A stretch of DNA of 64,000 nt from Druceiella hillmani (Eukaryota > Arthropoda > Insecta > Lepidoptera > Hepialidae), in assembly GCA_039881145.1 (NCBI GenBank), contig JAYKKI010000090.1:6545501-6609500 (forward strand), in the 5' to 3' direction. Numbering within the stretch: the first letter of the stretch is position 1; each line of letters starts with the position of its first letter. A program made the position numbers and the translations under genes. The notes under the pieces were generated by a model that saw only the letters and a program-made list of their open reading frames with translations, searched no databases and was not told the DNA's origin. Of this stretch, positions 47,706-62,480 are shown in pieces.

Positions 47706-47849
47706 TGGTGGACGAGAGGCGGGCAGGCGTGCACGCGGCGCACGCACATGCGTATATGTGCGAAAGATATTACTTTCTATTACTCCGTGTGATTATATGT
47801 TACTCTTTAGACGCACGCTCTTTAACGAAATGTTATGCACGTCTTCGTG

Positions 47850-49580
47850 CTCATTTCAATGGAATAAAATGTGACTCATGTCCTACCTCTCAAATTCGCA
47901 GGTACACACCGGGGTATCTCGTAGGGCGAATCTATGCAAACTGGTATCAAATGCGTCACATCTTACTCAATATTTCATGGTATAGTAATCGGAAACGAGC
48001 TAATTTTTATTTAACCTCTCGGACACACCGGGGAAAGACAACCTGGTCGTTTCTCCCTTGGAATCATGGTAGGACCACCTAGAAAGCTAATAAGCAACGA
48101 CGATTTCTAAAATACGTCTCTTTCTGTCAATAATAGACTTACCTCGTGCTAAAATAAAATTAGTTGCGCGTTTTACGATCACGAGGTCGGCAGGCAAAAG
48201 ACCCGCAAATTCTGGGAACGCATCCATTCAGCAGGTTCTGCGATCTCCCTATAATACTAGTGTAACCTGCTGGATCCTGACGCACCACTGACCGACACCG
48301 TATAGGCCAATATACGCAGGTATATATCAGTTTGAGGGTAGTGTTATTCAGCTCCTAGCCGGCACCGGCAAGCCGGGCCATGGCATGGAAGGCTACCAAG
48401 CCCCTCACCGATGTACTGCGCCTATTGTAAAAAGCTACGCCATGCATCGAGGACCATGCCCAATAGATGACTTGGGCATGGTCCTTGCACACCGATCCTA
48501 GCACCGGTCATGACCACAGACATCTCCCTCGCCAGCCTGCCCTCGAAGAAGACAACCTCGGACTTTTGTGCCCCACAAATGTTAGCTTATTCTTAATATT
48601 TCAGTCGTGTAACCTAAGGATAAAAGTCTGTTATCCTATTTTCTCACTTTTTATATAGCGCGGCTCGCTCGTCCGACCAACAGCAGAGCAATAACCGCGT
48701 ATGCGACAGTACCACATCCCTGAAACGGTATCGTGAGTATACCATCAAATATAATGTTCCACAATATTGATCCAAGGACAAAGCCTTGATAGTAGTCTCT
48801 AGTTAACATTTTCCTAAGTATTGTCTCTCCATCCTGTAAAAATACAACTCAGTCGCAGAACTAATCCATAATAATCCGGCGGAGCCCAGCTGACACTCAA
48901 AACGTGGAAAATATGGCCGGCTACCAGGCATTTTCAAACGCGCCGGAGATGTCCAAAAAGACATCTAAGACTTATTTGTCTGGGCACGTATGAACCCAAA
49001 ATAGAGCTCTAGACATCGGATCAAATGGGGACACTCTGGATCTGAAACCGTATTGTCTGTCAGAACCCGGCGAATAAGATAGCTGTGCTAAGAGACGCAC
49101 CGCCAGCACTCGCTCGAGTTTTCCAAAAGCCGAAAGGAATGTGATGGTTCTGGAGAATTTTGAATTGCTGTGCGATTTCCCATTACTCTTTAGTATGACT
49201 TTAAGCCTCCCCACTTTTCATACCTTCGTAAAGTGGCTCGTTTGAAGATAGCGGTTAAAGGTCGCAAGCATCTCGATTTTCCACACTATTTTCAATAACC
49301 TATTATCGATTCTATCAAAGCATGGAGCCCTTCTCGACTCAAAGTTCTCAAGGTTGACGTCTAACTCTGAGTGTCGCAGCTCTCAATCAAAGCTGCTATC
49401 CGGGACTATGTTCATGTACACTTCCGTACGTACACTTCTGTATACGGCTCTCCAGGGATTCGAGTTTCTTGTATCGGTAATAAAATTACGAAAATGGGAG
49501 CGTCTAACCCTGTCAACCTCTCTATTATAGTGTACACCTGGTAGTACCCCTGGCATCCACTAAAGCCACCCGGTGAGCCT
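47850..49580 (-). pseudogene. R1-type LINE ORF2 remnant (minus strand)
   Basis: Read on the minus strand from high to low coordinates, it carries the palm start GRLKVILKSNGKS (R1 type 'RLVLIPKPGK'). SAFGKLERVLAVRLLAQLS and RQYGFRS follow. Then come DVFLDISGAFEN (first catalytic D), a decayed GCPQGSVLGP box (YYQGFVLGSILWN) and TVAYADG (YADD box with the second D changed to G). The post-RT part reads DAFPEFAGLLPADL and a CTCEF..HILF remnant of the C-terminal cysteine-histidine domain. This order is that of R1-group ORF2 proteins; a related clade such as LOA or I is not excluded. Multiple stops and frameshifts show it is dead. The endonuclease domain is absent, as in a 5'-truncated insertion. 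Confidence 0.85.
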
Positions 49581-49635
49581 CTACAATTTCTTAGTGCGTT
49601 CCGTGGTTCTTAGCTCGCTGTTAGTTATATGGTAG

Positions 49636-49638
49636 CTA

Positions 49639-49711
<73 letters not shown>

Positions 49712-49757
49712 TTATACCAGATACATATTGATATATATATACACACACATATATATT

Positions 49758-49807
<50 letters not shown>
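49636..49807. repeat. Compound (TA)n microsatellite
   Basis: Two TA arrays with CA steps around a short unique stretch. They mark the 5' side of the minus-strand LINE remnant. Confidence 0.95.
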
Positions 49808-49813
<6 letters not shown>

Positions 49814-50378
49814 TCATACTTGATAGAAGTTTATAGACTACATTTTGTTGCGTTATAAGGTAGAGCAGAGATAATGAATTTAACAAACTTCGGGGAATAA
49901 TACTTGAATTATGCAAACTCACTTATTTATTGAGTGATCATCCCAAGTATTCCTGCCGATTTGCCTTCAACCCTAACTATCCACGTCATAAACGAGGGAG
50001 GAAAGCAGTAATATTAAAATATCATACGCAGGGGAAAACGGGGTTACACCCAATTATAAATAAAAATAAATATATATATAAATGCATTACTGTCACTATG
50101 AAAAGACCGCGACGTTCGCGCCCCTTGAACTTTGCGAGAAGCGGTGAGCGATATGAAATAGTGATGACATAATTACCGGTAAGCTGTGCAAACTCGTCTA
50201 CCTCACTTGGTTTATTTCGTTTAGGTGAAGGAAATTCATTTATTCTGTTCTCCCCATGTCACGCGCAGCTCCTGCTACTAAAACTTTGAGTTAAAACAGG
50301 ATCTTTGCTTACCATATATTATTTGATTTAAATGTATTAAGTATCATTTAAATTATTATTTAATTAATATAAATAAAT
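49808..50378. other. No supported gene
   Basis: 49830-50270 is more complex, with an 80-codon basic frame at 49930-50172 (HKRGRKAVILK, MKRPRRSRPLN). It could be a nucleic-acid-binding fragment of a retroelement, but no motif confirms this. Confidence 0.35.
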
Positions 50379-50424
50379 AAATGTATTTAAATAAAATAAT
50401 ATATTATTTGATTTAAATACATTT
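50379..50424. repeat. 46-bp near-perfect palindrome
   Basis: Arms 50379-50401 and 50402-50424 pair over 23 bp with one mismatch and no spacer. A direct partial copy of the right arm (atatattatttgatttaaat) lies at about 50315-50334. Confidence 0.85.
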
Positions 50425-52045
<1,621 letters not shown>

Positions 52046-55000
52046 AATATGGTTCACAAATGGAATTAAACTGCGTGCATCTATTCAAGAAGGCCGCCGA
52101 GTATGCGTGAAGCAAACTAGTGCCGTACAATCCTAAAAATACAAATACCTAACAAACCCGGCAATATTATTTTATTGCTAAATTCAAGAAATAAATGTAC
52201 AGGTCTACCTTTTTTAAGAGAGCATAGTTGCGTGATACTATCTTTTGTTTTTCCGTCACAACTTTATCGTAGTTATTTATAATAATGGTAACAATTTATA
52301 AATTTTTTAAATAAAGAATCCATAGACTATCAGATGAAATGACCAAAACTGTATTTCGATTTGTATAAATTCACAAACAATATTTTAGGCTAGTGACGGG
52401 TATAAGAAGCCATTAGGCCACAGGTTTATATGGCCAAATGTACTATTAATATTTGTAAATAGTTTAATATTCATACTATGTACATTTAAATGTTCATGAA
52501 AATATATATGGAACCCTCGTCATATTTAACTGATTTTTGTTTAACTTCTTATCTTATGAAATTTTGAGTTCCTTGTTAGATACGTAGTCGGTCTTGATAT
52601 AATTGGCATAAATATAGTTCATAGTATTTTATGTTATATTCTATATTTAAAGGTTATACAGGTTTCTTTCCCAAGAAATACGATGAAATCTTTATTTCCG
52701 TGATAACGCCATCGATCCGTACATCGCTGTGAAATTTCTCACTCGTAAATGGAATAAGTTATATGTTAAAATTTTGCAAACGTTAAGTAATTATTTTAAA
52801 TAAAACTGCGCTTAAAATTATGGATAATTTTATTTCAAGCAATTGTCTACTCGCATACGTGCACGATGGCTTCAAAATAATTATTCTCTTCAATAATATG
52901 CATGACAACTGTCATTACCCAATATGAATGAGTGAACTTTTTCAGTTATTAACTAATTCAACTAAATAAAATAAAAGCATGTATACATTTGTAGCTTGAC
53001 AGAGAGACAATGGCTAACTTTACATTTTTGTTGCTATTTCGTGACAAAAAATAAAACTTTTTTACGAAAAATATATTCACTCTTTTGAAACGATCACCGA
53101 ATAAGGAGGGCACATACTTATTGTAGATTAATGAAAATACGAATATTTACATATACTGACATGTCAAATCATGACGGTCAAATCGATGAATTGTGTCTTA
53201 GTCTTGGTATATAGTAGTTTAATATACTGGTCTTAGTCCAGTTAACACTTTATTATTTTATTATCATTAGACTTATATAATCTAAACTCGATACGGCAAC
53301 TTGTTATTCATTTTTTAGAAACTTTTTAGTGTATATAGAATTTTCACATTCAAATTATATTTTTGCAGATATATGAGCTAAAATATACGCAAATCCATAC
53401 CACTAGCATCAGGCAGAGGTAGGGGAATCTGGAGTTTAATGAAATTGTTTCTTCGTGAGAACCAGATTTAAAAAAATTAACAAGTGTATATAACTTTAAA
53501 AAAGTCAATTACGAAATCCTCGTAGCGCAAATTCTAACACTTGGATGGATTAATTTTAATTAACTTTGTTTTAATGATCTTTGCTACACATAGTTAAAGA
53601 TATTTCATGCCTTTTGAATCACAAATTAAGTTAGGTTCAGTAGATGTTTTTTGCCACAGATTATTTATTTAAATATATTTTTATAATTTTGTTTTTATTT
53701 TGAAACTAATTAAAAGGGTGAAGAAATTATAGTTTTACATCTCACCGGAAGGAACAAACTGCAGGGCTGAAACTGGAAAAAAGGAAAGTCATTTTTATTC
53801 ATTTTCGTTTGACACCGGAATTCGACATAATTAAATTTACAAAAAGTCAACGTGCAAAAAAGCTAATGTATAAGTAAAATTTTTATAAGGAAAAATTATA
53901 TATAATAATTTATATAGCTTTGAATACACGACCTGTTTTTTTATAACAAAGAGAAAGTTCATCAGAAAGTAAAGTTCAGAAAAAATGTTATAGTTTTTTT
54001 AGGATACATAATTTTTTTAAAGATCGTTGAAAAAATCATCATAATATTTTGCTCAAAAATCAAGTTGCCAGCGACAATTTTTTTATCTAGTTTCAACACC
54101 CATGAGAATTTTTTCATATACACAGGATCATTTTATATCAAGCCGTTTATTTAGATATAATTTAGATAAACAAATAGTTTTGTAAAATTTTGGAACTACT
54201 AAAATATAATATTATCCTACTACAAAATAAATAATTCATGTCCTAAAAAATATTTTTCCTCCAATGGTATATCCCGCGCACAAAATTTGTAGAAAAAGAA
54301 GAGTTCCAAAGATTTAGGGATTTATTTCATCACCTATGACTTAAAATTAACCTGTCTGAGAAACTTTAAGTTTCTAGAAGTACTAGCACTCAATTAGTAT
54401 AGATAATTGCATATCAAAATAAAGGGCGGAAATAGGAATACTGCAGCAAATTTAGAAATTTTTATTTAAAATGTCTGCGAGCCGGGCGTCATGGTTCCTT
54501 CTCCTTTGTCGCATCTGTGCTTTCAAAATACCCTACAGACCGGCGTGAACACAATTTATTTAAACGATGTTGACGTTCAGAACCCAAGGACTATTTTATT
54601 ACCATTCCGGCCACTGAAAACTATTGAATTATATTTCAAGTATTCTAGGAGAAATTTCTTTTCTTTACTGGAAGTTATTAATAATGCGATAATAATTGTT
54701 TATTGTAGAATTCCGTGACTTCTTGGCCTTATCGAAATATTTTTGGCCATTGCAATGAAATATTTATTTTAATAAAAATTTTCAAATCTTTATGAATGAT
54801 GATCTTCAAACTATTTTCCTTTTAGGCACGATCCATAGTAAGTTTTAAAATTTTATATAGGGTAAATATCACCTATATAATCTTGCAAATTTTTAGCATA
54901 ATCGGATAAAGGGGAGTGGGATAACCTTGGCTTTAAATGTTTAACAAAAATATGTGAGTATGCTGTGACTAAAAAATACATGAAATTAAATGGAGCTTGT

Positions 55001-56544
55001 AAAACAGAAGAGGGAGAAACAATCGGATATGCAGGGCTATGCCTAACTAGTAGCAGTATGTCAGTACACTTCGTAATGTAAATCTACACAACTTATTCCC
55101 ATATACTTTATCTATATTAAGGCGCGCTATAAGAAGTTTCACTTCAAAATCAAGGACTTTGTGTTTTTCTCTAATACAACCAAACGCTATTGTTAAGTAC
55201 AATATACAAATATAGCTTTTCTTTATGCAAGTAGACTGTATCACGATACATTCTTTTAAAAGTGAAAGGAAATAATAATTACAATTGGTGTGTGGGTACA
55301 ATTGGTGGGTGGTTTCTAATTATTTATAAACATTCATCATGTCTTTAATATACAATAATTTAAGAAATATCTCGATAATAGGGAGTTTTTTCAAAAAAGA
55401 ATTTGAATCAAATATATTAGTGTATATCTATGTTTTGGTTTAACTACATTAATATATAATTACCTATTGACCAAGGGAAGTCTCTTCAGAGGCTGAAAGC
55501 GTTCAGCTGACTTCGTATTTCTCTTGACCTTGCTCTCGCGGTGAAAACAATTTGATATTTTCGAGAGCAACCTGAAGATAATTTTTTTGGAATTCAATTT
55601 GAACAAAAATTAGATTTATTTTGCTGCGTCCTACATTTTTATTTTTACGGTAGAAAAATAAGCGCTTCAACTATTTGTTCATGTTAATTTTATATTTACC
55701 AGCGTCTGACAGCGTTTGGTATCAAAATATTTATCAAGTTGAATTTTTAGCAAAAAAAATTTGTTTAATATTATATTATACATTAAATAATTATTCTAAT
55801 AGTAATCATAATCGGTGACTTTAATTTTCTCAATTTATGCTTAAACTGATTTTTGCAACATTTTTAATAGACATATTACATGATACACAGTAAAATTTAT
55901 GGCTATTGCCATGACTAATGGACGATGTGATATCTGAAAGATTTATTTGTTTTAATAAATTTCTGCATTATATCAACATGGCTTTCTATCGTTAGGCGTA
56001 GACGATTTTTATATTTCGATAGATTTAATAAATTTAATTTGACATGTTGGAAAATTATTTGGTCAAGATGCACTTACAGGGCTTGAAATTTAAAAAAAGA
56101 AACGCTTTAATTACAAACTACTAACTATAGCAAAAAATATAGTAATTTACCTTTGTAATTCTTTGTTATAGAAATAAACGATACGTATTTATCTGTGCGA
56201 GTTGCATACAAAGTTTTTTTAAAAAGCGAATGAGAGTAATGTTTATTTACTTAGGATCATGATTATAAATGCGTTTTACACTAATGGTCGACTAAATTTT
56301 ACACTTTATCTTCAATTTTGAAGGAAAGATCGATCATGTAACCCGATAATTTAACCCAACTGGATATGGTTTATACTCCATGCTATATGACGTGGCTTTT
56401 ATTGTTGTTCTCGTTAAAATACCCAAGTCACTCTGCGAGTTGGAGAAAGGCCCTTCTCGTGGTTTCTCTACGAAGTATGATCCGTAAGGAGGAGATCCAT
56501 GGATAAAGTAGTTATTTCAAGTAGTTACTCCAAGGATTATGAAA
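52046..56544. other. No supported gene in 4.5 kb
   Basis: Plain AT-rich sequence. At 54471 an ATG opens a 25-codon frame with a hydrophobic start (MSASRASWFLLLCRICAF) in a locally GC-richer context. It resembles a signal peptide, but the frame ends at once and no downstream exon is evident. A 75-codon frame at 54491-54718 overlaps it and matches nothing. Confidence 0.5.
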
Positions 56545-56775
56545 AAAAAAAAGCGCAGAACTGATGATCGTCGAGAATGAAAGATTCTTGAATGGCGACC
56601 ACGTACCGGATGACATAAAGTGGGACAGCTTCTTGCTAAATGGACAGATGACCATCTAGAATGCTGAAAATCATTGTACGCAAGCAGCACTGGATCAATC
56701 TTTTTTGAATCTACAGGGGTAGGCTTCGTTCAGTAGCGGGCGTCTTCCGAACGATGATAATGACATTTTAGGCAA
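56545..56775 (+). pseudogene. RTE-like LINE ORF2 C-terminal tail
   Basis: The frame reads RRTDDRRE, ILEWRPRTG, KVGQLLAKWTDDH and, after a frameshift, TGSIFFESTGVGFVQ. This follows the conserved end of RTE-like ORF2 proteins, 'R.TD.RWT..IL.WRPR...R.VGRP..RW.DD...W...GEAFVQQW'. It picks up almost where the minus-strand remnant at 44841-45595 stops, but it is a separate copy on the opposite strand. The rest of the ORF is missing, and at least two frame disruptions are present. The LINE 3' end should follow within about 200 bp. Confidence 0.75.
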
Positions 56776-57949
56776 TATTATCACAAATCAAACTTAGAAG
56801 AAGAAGTGCGACGAATGGAAAAGTTAATGTCATTGAATAATGAGGTCCAATATATGAGACATATCATATATACTGATGGGACAACTAACATAACGAGTAC
56901 TTTGTGTTCCGCCTAAACTGAAGAGCCATATAAATTCATAAAGTACATTCAGTAGATATTTTTTTATAGTAGGAATTCGACAGTTCTAAATTTAAGATTG
57001 TAGAAAAGGAAAAGTATATGTATCGTGCTATGTTGAAATTATATTATTCGAAAATTTTAAAACAACTGTGCCCTAAACGCAAATAATACCAAAACTGAAG
57101 AATAATAAACACAAACAAACCATACGTCTACAAAAGATATTATAGAGAGAAGGCAAAATTACTTAAGAAACCGCCCAAGTACAAGTAAACACACACAACG
57201 AGGATATCATTTTAAAATTTAAATATTCATGATTACGTAGCAGAGTAACTCTTTTAAAGTTATTTTCACTTTATAAATAGTTTCTCAAAAATCTTGGTTT
57301 TGTTACTAATGACTTTTTGAAAATGTAATATTTAGCTATATTTCTTATTTATCGTTTAAATAAAAATATATGACAACATTGATACCGAGTTAAAGATTTT
57401 ATTGACTAATCAAACAATTGTCAACAAAATGACGGTTCATTATTTTGGTTTTTGGTTTTATCGCTGTTTTTGGTTTTATTTTCGTCATGTCACAGATTAC
57501 AAAAATTTCAAACATTAAAGGAGACCGGCCAAAATCAAATAATTATTACAAACATAAAAATTACCTTCTAATAAATAGAAAATAAACACTTTAGAAATTG
57601 TTTTTAAAACGACAATCAGATAAATGAGAAATATTGTATTTTTATTGTAACTTCAGATTAATTTTCATAATGTAAAGAACTCTTATACCAACAAAATGAA
57701 AAGAAGTGTAGATTGTGTCATTTATTTTCGACAATACTGAACAAATGTCGATGTCAGTAACCAGTCTACTTTAACTTATCTAATTCTTACATGTTAAATA
57801 GACGATGTTCACTGATTATTTTTCGTAAGCCTTTCTGGAAAATATTTATGATAATAGTTAGGTTTTTATTCCTAGTTTTATATAGATTCTCGATAAATTA
57901 AAATTCATGATAAAATATACGCGCATTTACAAAGATGTTTTTTTTTCTA
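56776..57949. other. No supported gene
   Basis: AT-rich. It begins with the probable untranslated tail of the LINE fragment; its end could not be located. Confidence 0.5.
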
Positions 57950-58052
57950 TTTTCTATTATAATAATGAATTGTTTTTTTGTTTTTTTGCTCTTCGTAATC
58001 GCTGAGCAAAAAAACAAAAAAACAAAAAACAATTCGTTATTATAATAGAAAA
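57950..58052. repeat. Long A/T-rich inverted repeat
   Basis: ttttctattataataatgaa and the following T-rich arm, ending ttttttgctc at 57991, pair with 58004-58052 around a 12-nt loop. One arm carries an extra C(A)n unit and a T/C difference. It would form a hairpin of more than 40 bp. Confidence 0.85.
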
Positions 58053-58259
58053 CAGAAATACTATCTTTTTTAAAGTTGTATTATATTTCTCCAACGTCAG
58101 GCCTAATCAAACCTGTCTCCATTAGGTTTATGTTTTAATATAATTGAAGGTCACGTTCTTCAAACTTTTTTCCGTTATAATACTCTTTTTTTATACTGAC
58201 TCTATTCGTAATGATGACACCGAATAGTTATATATATACACGTTACCGTAAATCGAGTG

Positions 58260-58264
<5 letters not shown>

Positions 58265-58321
<57 letters not shown>
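58265..58321. repeat. (TA)n microsatellite
   Basis: An uninterrupted TA run. Confidence 0.95.
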
Positions 58322-58322
<1 letters not shown>

Positions 58323-58469
58323 CAAGTCGACTCGTGATTTCCCAAGTACAGAATAAGACAATTATAAAATGAATGTTTTTGGTATTTTTGAAATAGACTA
58401 TTTTTACGTACGTACGAATACAAAGATCATATGTCTGCAATATACGCATTCCGGACATCGTGCAGCGAT

Positions 58470-58520
58470 GCCATCGCGGCTTTAAATATTAATTCGCCAT
58501 CGCGGCTTTAAATATTAATC
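58470..58520 (+). repeat. 26-bp tandem duplication
   Basis: gccatcgcggctttaaatat (plus six more bases) occurs twice in direct succession, with one base lost in the second copy. Confidence 0.9.
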
Positions 58521-60967
58521 GACACGAATGTATCGCGAAAGAGAATTGATTTTACTTATAATTTAGTGATTGCTTCAAAGTAAATTTATATAGATATTCT
58601 GTTTATGATAATGAAATATTTAAAAGTAGTTATAGATATTATCGAGAAAATGTTAAATTAAACAAAATTCGGTTCGTGGAAAATTAAATATTTCTCCGTA
58701 ATAAGAAGTCAAGTTAAAAAATTAGATAAACTAAAACCAATTAAAGTGATTGATTAAATAAATAGAAAAATTTGTTTCAAAATCATCGCACAATTATCAG
58801 AAAAAGTGTAATATATTTCATGTCGAAATTGAAGTTTCTATATATACAGGAAAACGGTGAAGAGTTTTGTTCTATATAAGCAGCAAACGATTGATTATCA
58901 AAATTCACAAATAGTAGAGAAGCTAATTATAATAATATAGTTTAAAAAAACTTTTGTAAAATATTAAATATTTGTGCAAGGGTAGGAAATGCTTTCGAAA
59001 TAAAGTTGATTATATATTCACATTTCTATACATTCATTTTTCGCTATGATATACTGCGATGCAATCATCAAAAAAGTGTTGTCATAAGTCGGAATCAAAG
59101 TCATTGGGGCTTTCCTAAAAAGAAAAATAATTTTAAACCTTTTAAAACTTTTAATTCTTTTGGGGACGCCAGCTTGGCTTTTAACACGTGTCGGTGTTTT
59201 ACTTCCACTTAAGGAAAATCTCAAGGAAATCTCAGCTTGAAAATGAATACCTAATTAAAATACTTCAACAAAGCGTTCAAAAATAAATCAACAGTTTCGT
59301 AGACCATGCTACCCTTGAGTCTACGCAGACGTAGAGGATCAAAAACTCAAGCATTTGCAGATGGAAAATTTTATATTCTTATAATATTTATATTCTTTTG
59401 AAATAAGTCATGAATGAATATTGAAATGTTTCAGATTTTTTAGGTCTACAAAGTATTGGCAAAAAGATAAAAATATGAAAGCATGGGTGGCACGAAAATT
59501 ATAAAATTTTATTAATATTTGAAATAAAATTACTAGGTACAACCAGCCATCTTAAATACTCGTATATTTTTCCATATCCATTTTACAATAATAACTTCCA
59601 AAAAAAAAGAATTCGGAGAATCAATTACTACTAACCGTAATGAACTGCTGATGAGAACAACGACTAATGAAATTAATTTTATTTAAAAGTAAGTACTCTT
59701 CAAATAAAATGGATCACATATTTGTACTTCTTGAAAGCCTATTTTTCGATGTACCTATAAGTATTTAATTTGGTTAAGAAAATCCTATCCTAGAGTTATT
59801 TGACTTTGTTATTAATTATTTTTATTAACTCAAATATTTACGTGTGGTAAATTAGACGTAAAAATTTATGACAAGTTGTGAACTCGATGTATAGTTGTGA
59901 ATCGATTAAGAATATAATGCTTTAATTTAAATAGAAGATTTCATTGCGACATTGAAACCATGCTGTTTCCGACATGTATGTAAGGTATACGAAGCAGAAA
60001 CTTTTAATAGATTTTTTTTAAATATCACTTGTGTCTATTGACAGATATTGTTATAGCCAATCTACTGGAAAATATATTTTGTTGTGTGATTATCCATTAA
60101 AAACGAAATAAATATATACTAACTTAGCTTTTTTACATTTATTACGTACTATTACTATTTTACTTTTACTGAGTGATACATAAAAAAATTAATAAATATA
60201 CTGACATTTTTTTACAATAATTCTATTTCACACTTGTCAATCGATTGTATGGAGATTAAATATTTTCCGAAAGTGATTAAAACTATTTTCAAGCTATTTT
60301 TCAGGTATTGTTATGTATTAATTATGGAAATACTTATGCACCAAAAGCCATAGATAAGTAAGTCCAGTCATTATATTGGTAACAATAGCAATATTTAACA
60401 TTTCAATTTATTTTTAATACTTTTTTACATATTCACTTTTTTTAAATATAATGAAATTTCTTTTCAAATATTTTTATTTTTCTACGTTACAGTAGAAAAT
60501 TTCTGCTCAACAGACGAGTTTAATCGAAAAGGTTTATATCGATTTCATAGTTTGTCACCTTTATAAAGGTTATTTCGGCTCTACTTGGCCCCTTTTTTTG
60601 GCTTAATGATTTTTGCGTTTTAAACTTATCTGTAACTTATAAAATAGGGCATTAAATTAGGAGGAAAATATTTTATTAATAGCTTTCCCCCTGTCGACCT
60701 AGTTATGTCGTATATATATATAACATAAATTACATACCGTAAAATTGTGGTTTTTGGTTAAGAAAATTTACTCAGGATAATACATTCAAACTTTTGTGTA
60801 AATATATTTTCTGTGATTTTATATTTACAGAAACTTGATTCACATAATGGAAAACGCAATATTTTGAAAGTCATTATGTATACATAGAATTAGAAACTTA
60901 AAAAAGTTTTCACTAATTTGTTAGATTAATGTTCCAAATTTCAAGTTGTGTTTCTTCGAAAAGAAAA
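58521..60967. other. No supported gene
   Basis: AT-rich sequence. Overlapping 68-codon frames on both strands at 59006-59224 match nothing known to me. Confidence 0.6.
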
Positions 60968-61045
60968 GTCTGCGATAGGCGGACAGACAGGCGGTGATTT
61001 TATAATGATTCTGTTTTCTTTGTTGTGATACGGAACCCTAAATGT
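60968..61045 (+). repeat. Insect retroelement 3'-tail-like fragment
   Basis: gcggacagacaggcgg is followed by attttataatgattctgttt and then gtgatacggaaccctaaatg. In many insect genomes a 'cagacggacag...ataagggttccgttttt...gtacggaaccctaaa' phrase ends a dispersed retroelement family. The match is suggestive; the body of the element is not visible upstream. Confidence 0.4.
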
Positions 61046-62210
61046 CATGTCTAAATCTAGTCATAACCACAACAAAGACCAATAAAAATTATCAGTTTTT
61101 ATTATTTGGCCATTTTAACTGAACAATCGTGCCCCATGTCTATGTTTGTTTTCCAATATAACAAAAGAATAAACGCACAAAACAAATTCAGTAATTGTAT
61201 AATACTCTGATCAATTCCAAGAAAAACGACAGTCGCATAGTACTTTTCTGGTGTTCTCGCCGCTTGTTGATTACAAAAACAATTCACGTCTCTAATTTAC
61301 TACCCTTTATGAAATTTCTATTCTTCTTATGTGCACACTTAATTTATCAGTAAAATTATTTAAGTCGAAAATGTTAATGTAAATTTATACGACATTTTTA
61401 ATCTGAATGTATTAAATTATGAATATTACTGAATCGAGAAGTGTCTTTATGGAGGCCGAGATTATTTCGTTTGCTTATAAGCTACAGGATGAAAAAATAT
61501 ATTTGTGGCCATAAAAATTGTATAGATGACAGTTTTAATATAAATTAGAGAATTATTCTATTAAATTTATTTTTCCTTTTCTGCGGCAGAAAAACAAATT
61601 CCTCAATTATGTATTTATTCACATTTAAGAGAGTTTTGAGTAAAATTAGCTTTTTGAATTTTTTGACTTGCACAGTAGCTGTTATAAGAATCAAAGTATT
61701 TAAAAATTTATATGGCAATGGTATTTATTATTTAAATGTAGTTTATTTCAATATTCTTCAAACTTAACTTTAATTCATTCATAAACTTTATATTTTATAC
61801 GTGAGGTTATAAAACACTTGACTATTCCTGTCTGGGAACATGCATAACGCAGTGTTCCATAGTTGTGTCTTCAAATTGTTAATACAGATTAATTAATATG
61901 CACGTTTCGAAAATTTTTTCACATTTTCTTGAATCTATAGTTTAAAAGTTACGAGCTGCACACAATAGGTCACTCTAAATGAAAATATTACATAAAGATG
62001 CTTTAAAACCCCCGATTAAAAAAAGTAAGAACTTATTTATGAAATCACCAACGCAAGAAAATCCGGGTTTTCAAAAAAAAATTGGTTAATCACTTTTCAA
62101 TTACAACACATTCGTCGTCGGTTTTGTCAACATTTTGAATTTTGCTTTTTATTATATGCTTATTTGATTAGAACCTTTACATCTGTCGTGAGCTTAACGA
62201 AAATTTTAAT
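61046..62210. other. No supported gene
   Basis: AT-rich up to the helicase remnant. 62040-62210 may be decayed upstream helicase sequence, but I could not read any motif in it. Confidence 0.5.
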
Positions 62211-62450
62211 TTGGCTTTTTATTATTATATTAGCCTTAATACCCGAGCTTCTAAAACATTAGCCAAAGGGCAGGTTTTTATGGCTCTTAGTAGAGTACAA
62301 TCTTCAAACGTAGTAATTACTAACTTAAATCAAAGAAAACTCTTCAACAACCCGTACATTAGCTTAGCATTGAAAGAATTCGAGGGCTTGACAGACATGT
62401 TACATGGATTCCACATCGACGTAGCCGAAGCAAGGCAACAAAGTAGTTAA
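62211..62450 (+). pseudogene. Pif1-type helicase C-terminal remnant (Helentron-like)
   Basis: A 79-codon frame carries AKGQVFMALSRVQSSNVVIT, the last helicase motif of Pif1-family enzymes ('GQ.YVALSRV.S...L.ITN'), then NLNQRKLFNNPYISLALKEF and a natural-looking stop. Unlike the remnant at 7.8 kb the motif VI arginine (SRV) is kept. Only the C-terminal end survives; the Walker A and B motifs should lie upstream and are not readable. The tandem repeats that follow at once are what is expected at one end of Helentron-type rolling-circle elements. A cellular Pif1 gene fragment is less likely, because of those repeats and the decay upstream. Confidence 0.8.
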
Positions 62451-62480
62451 TCGAGAACATTCAAAATTGTTTTTTTTTTT

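Noticed and set aside
47540..48082. Frames across the minisatellite and the LINE tail on the plus strand
   Set aside because: The Pro-Ala-Cys repeat reflects the 8-bp minisatellite, and the rest is antisense to the R1-like ORF2 remnant.
49930..50172. 80-codon basic frame as a nucleic-acid-binding protein
   Set aside because: Starts at an arbitrary Met in a decayed region, with no zinc knuckle or other motif.
54471..54548. ATG with a hydrophobic start resembling a signal peptide
   Set aside because: Stops after 25 codons and no downstream exon is apparent.
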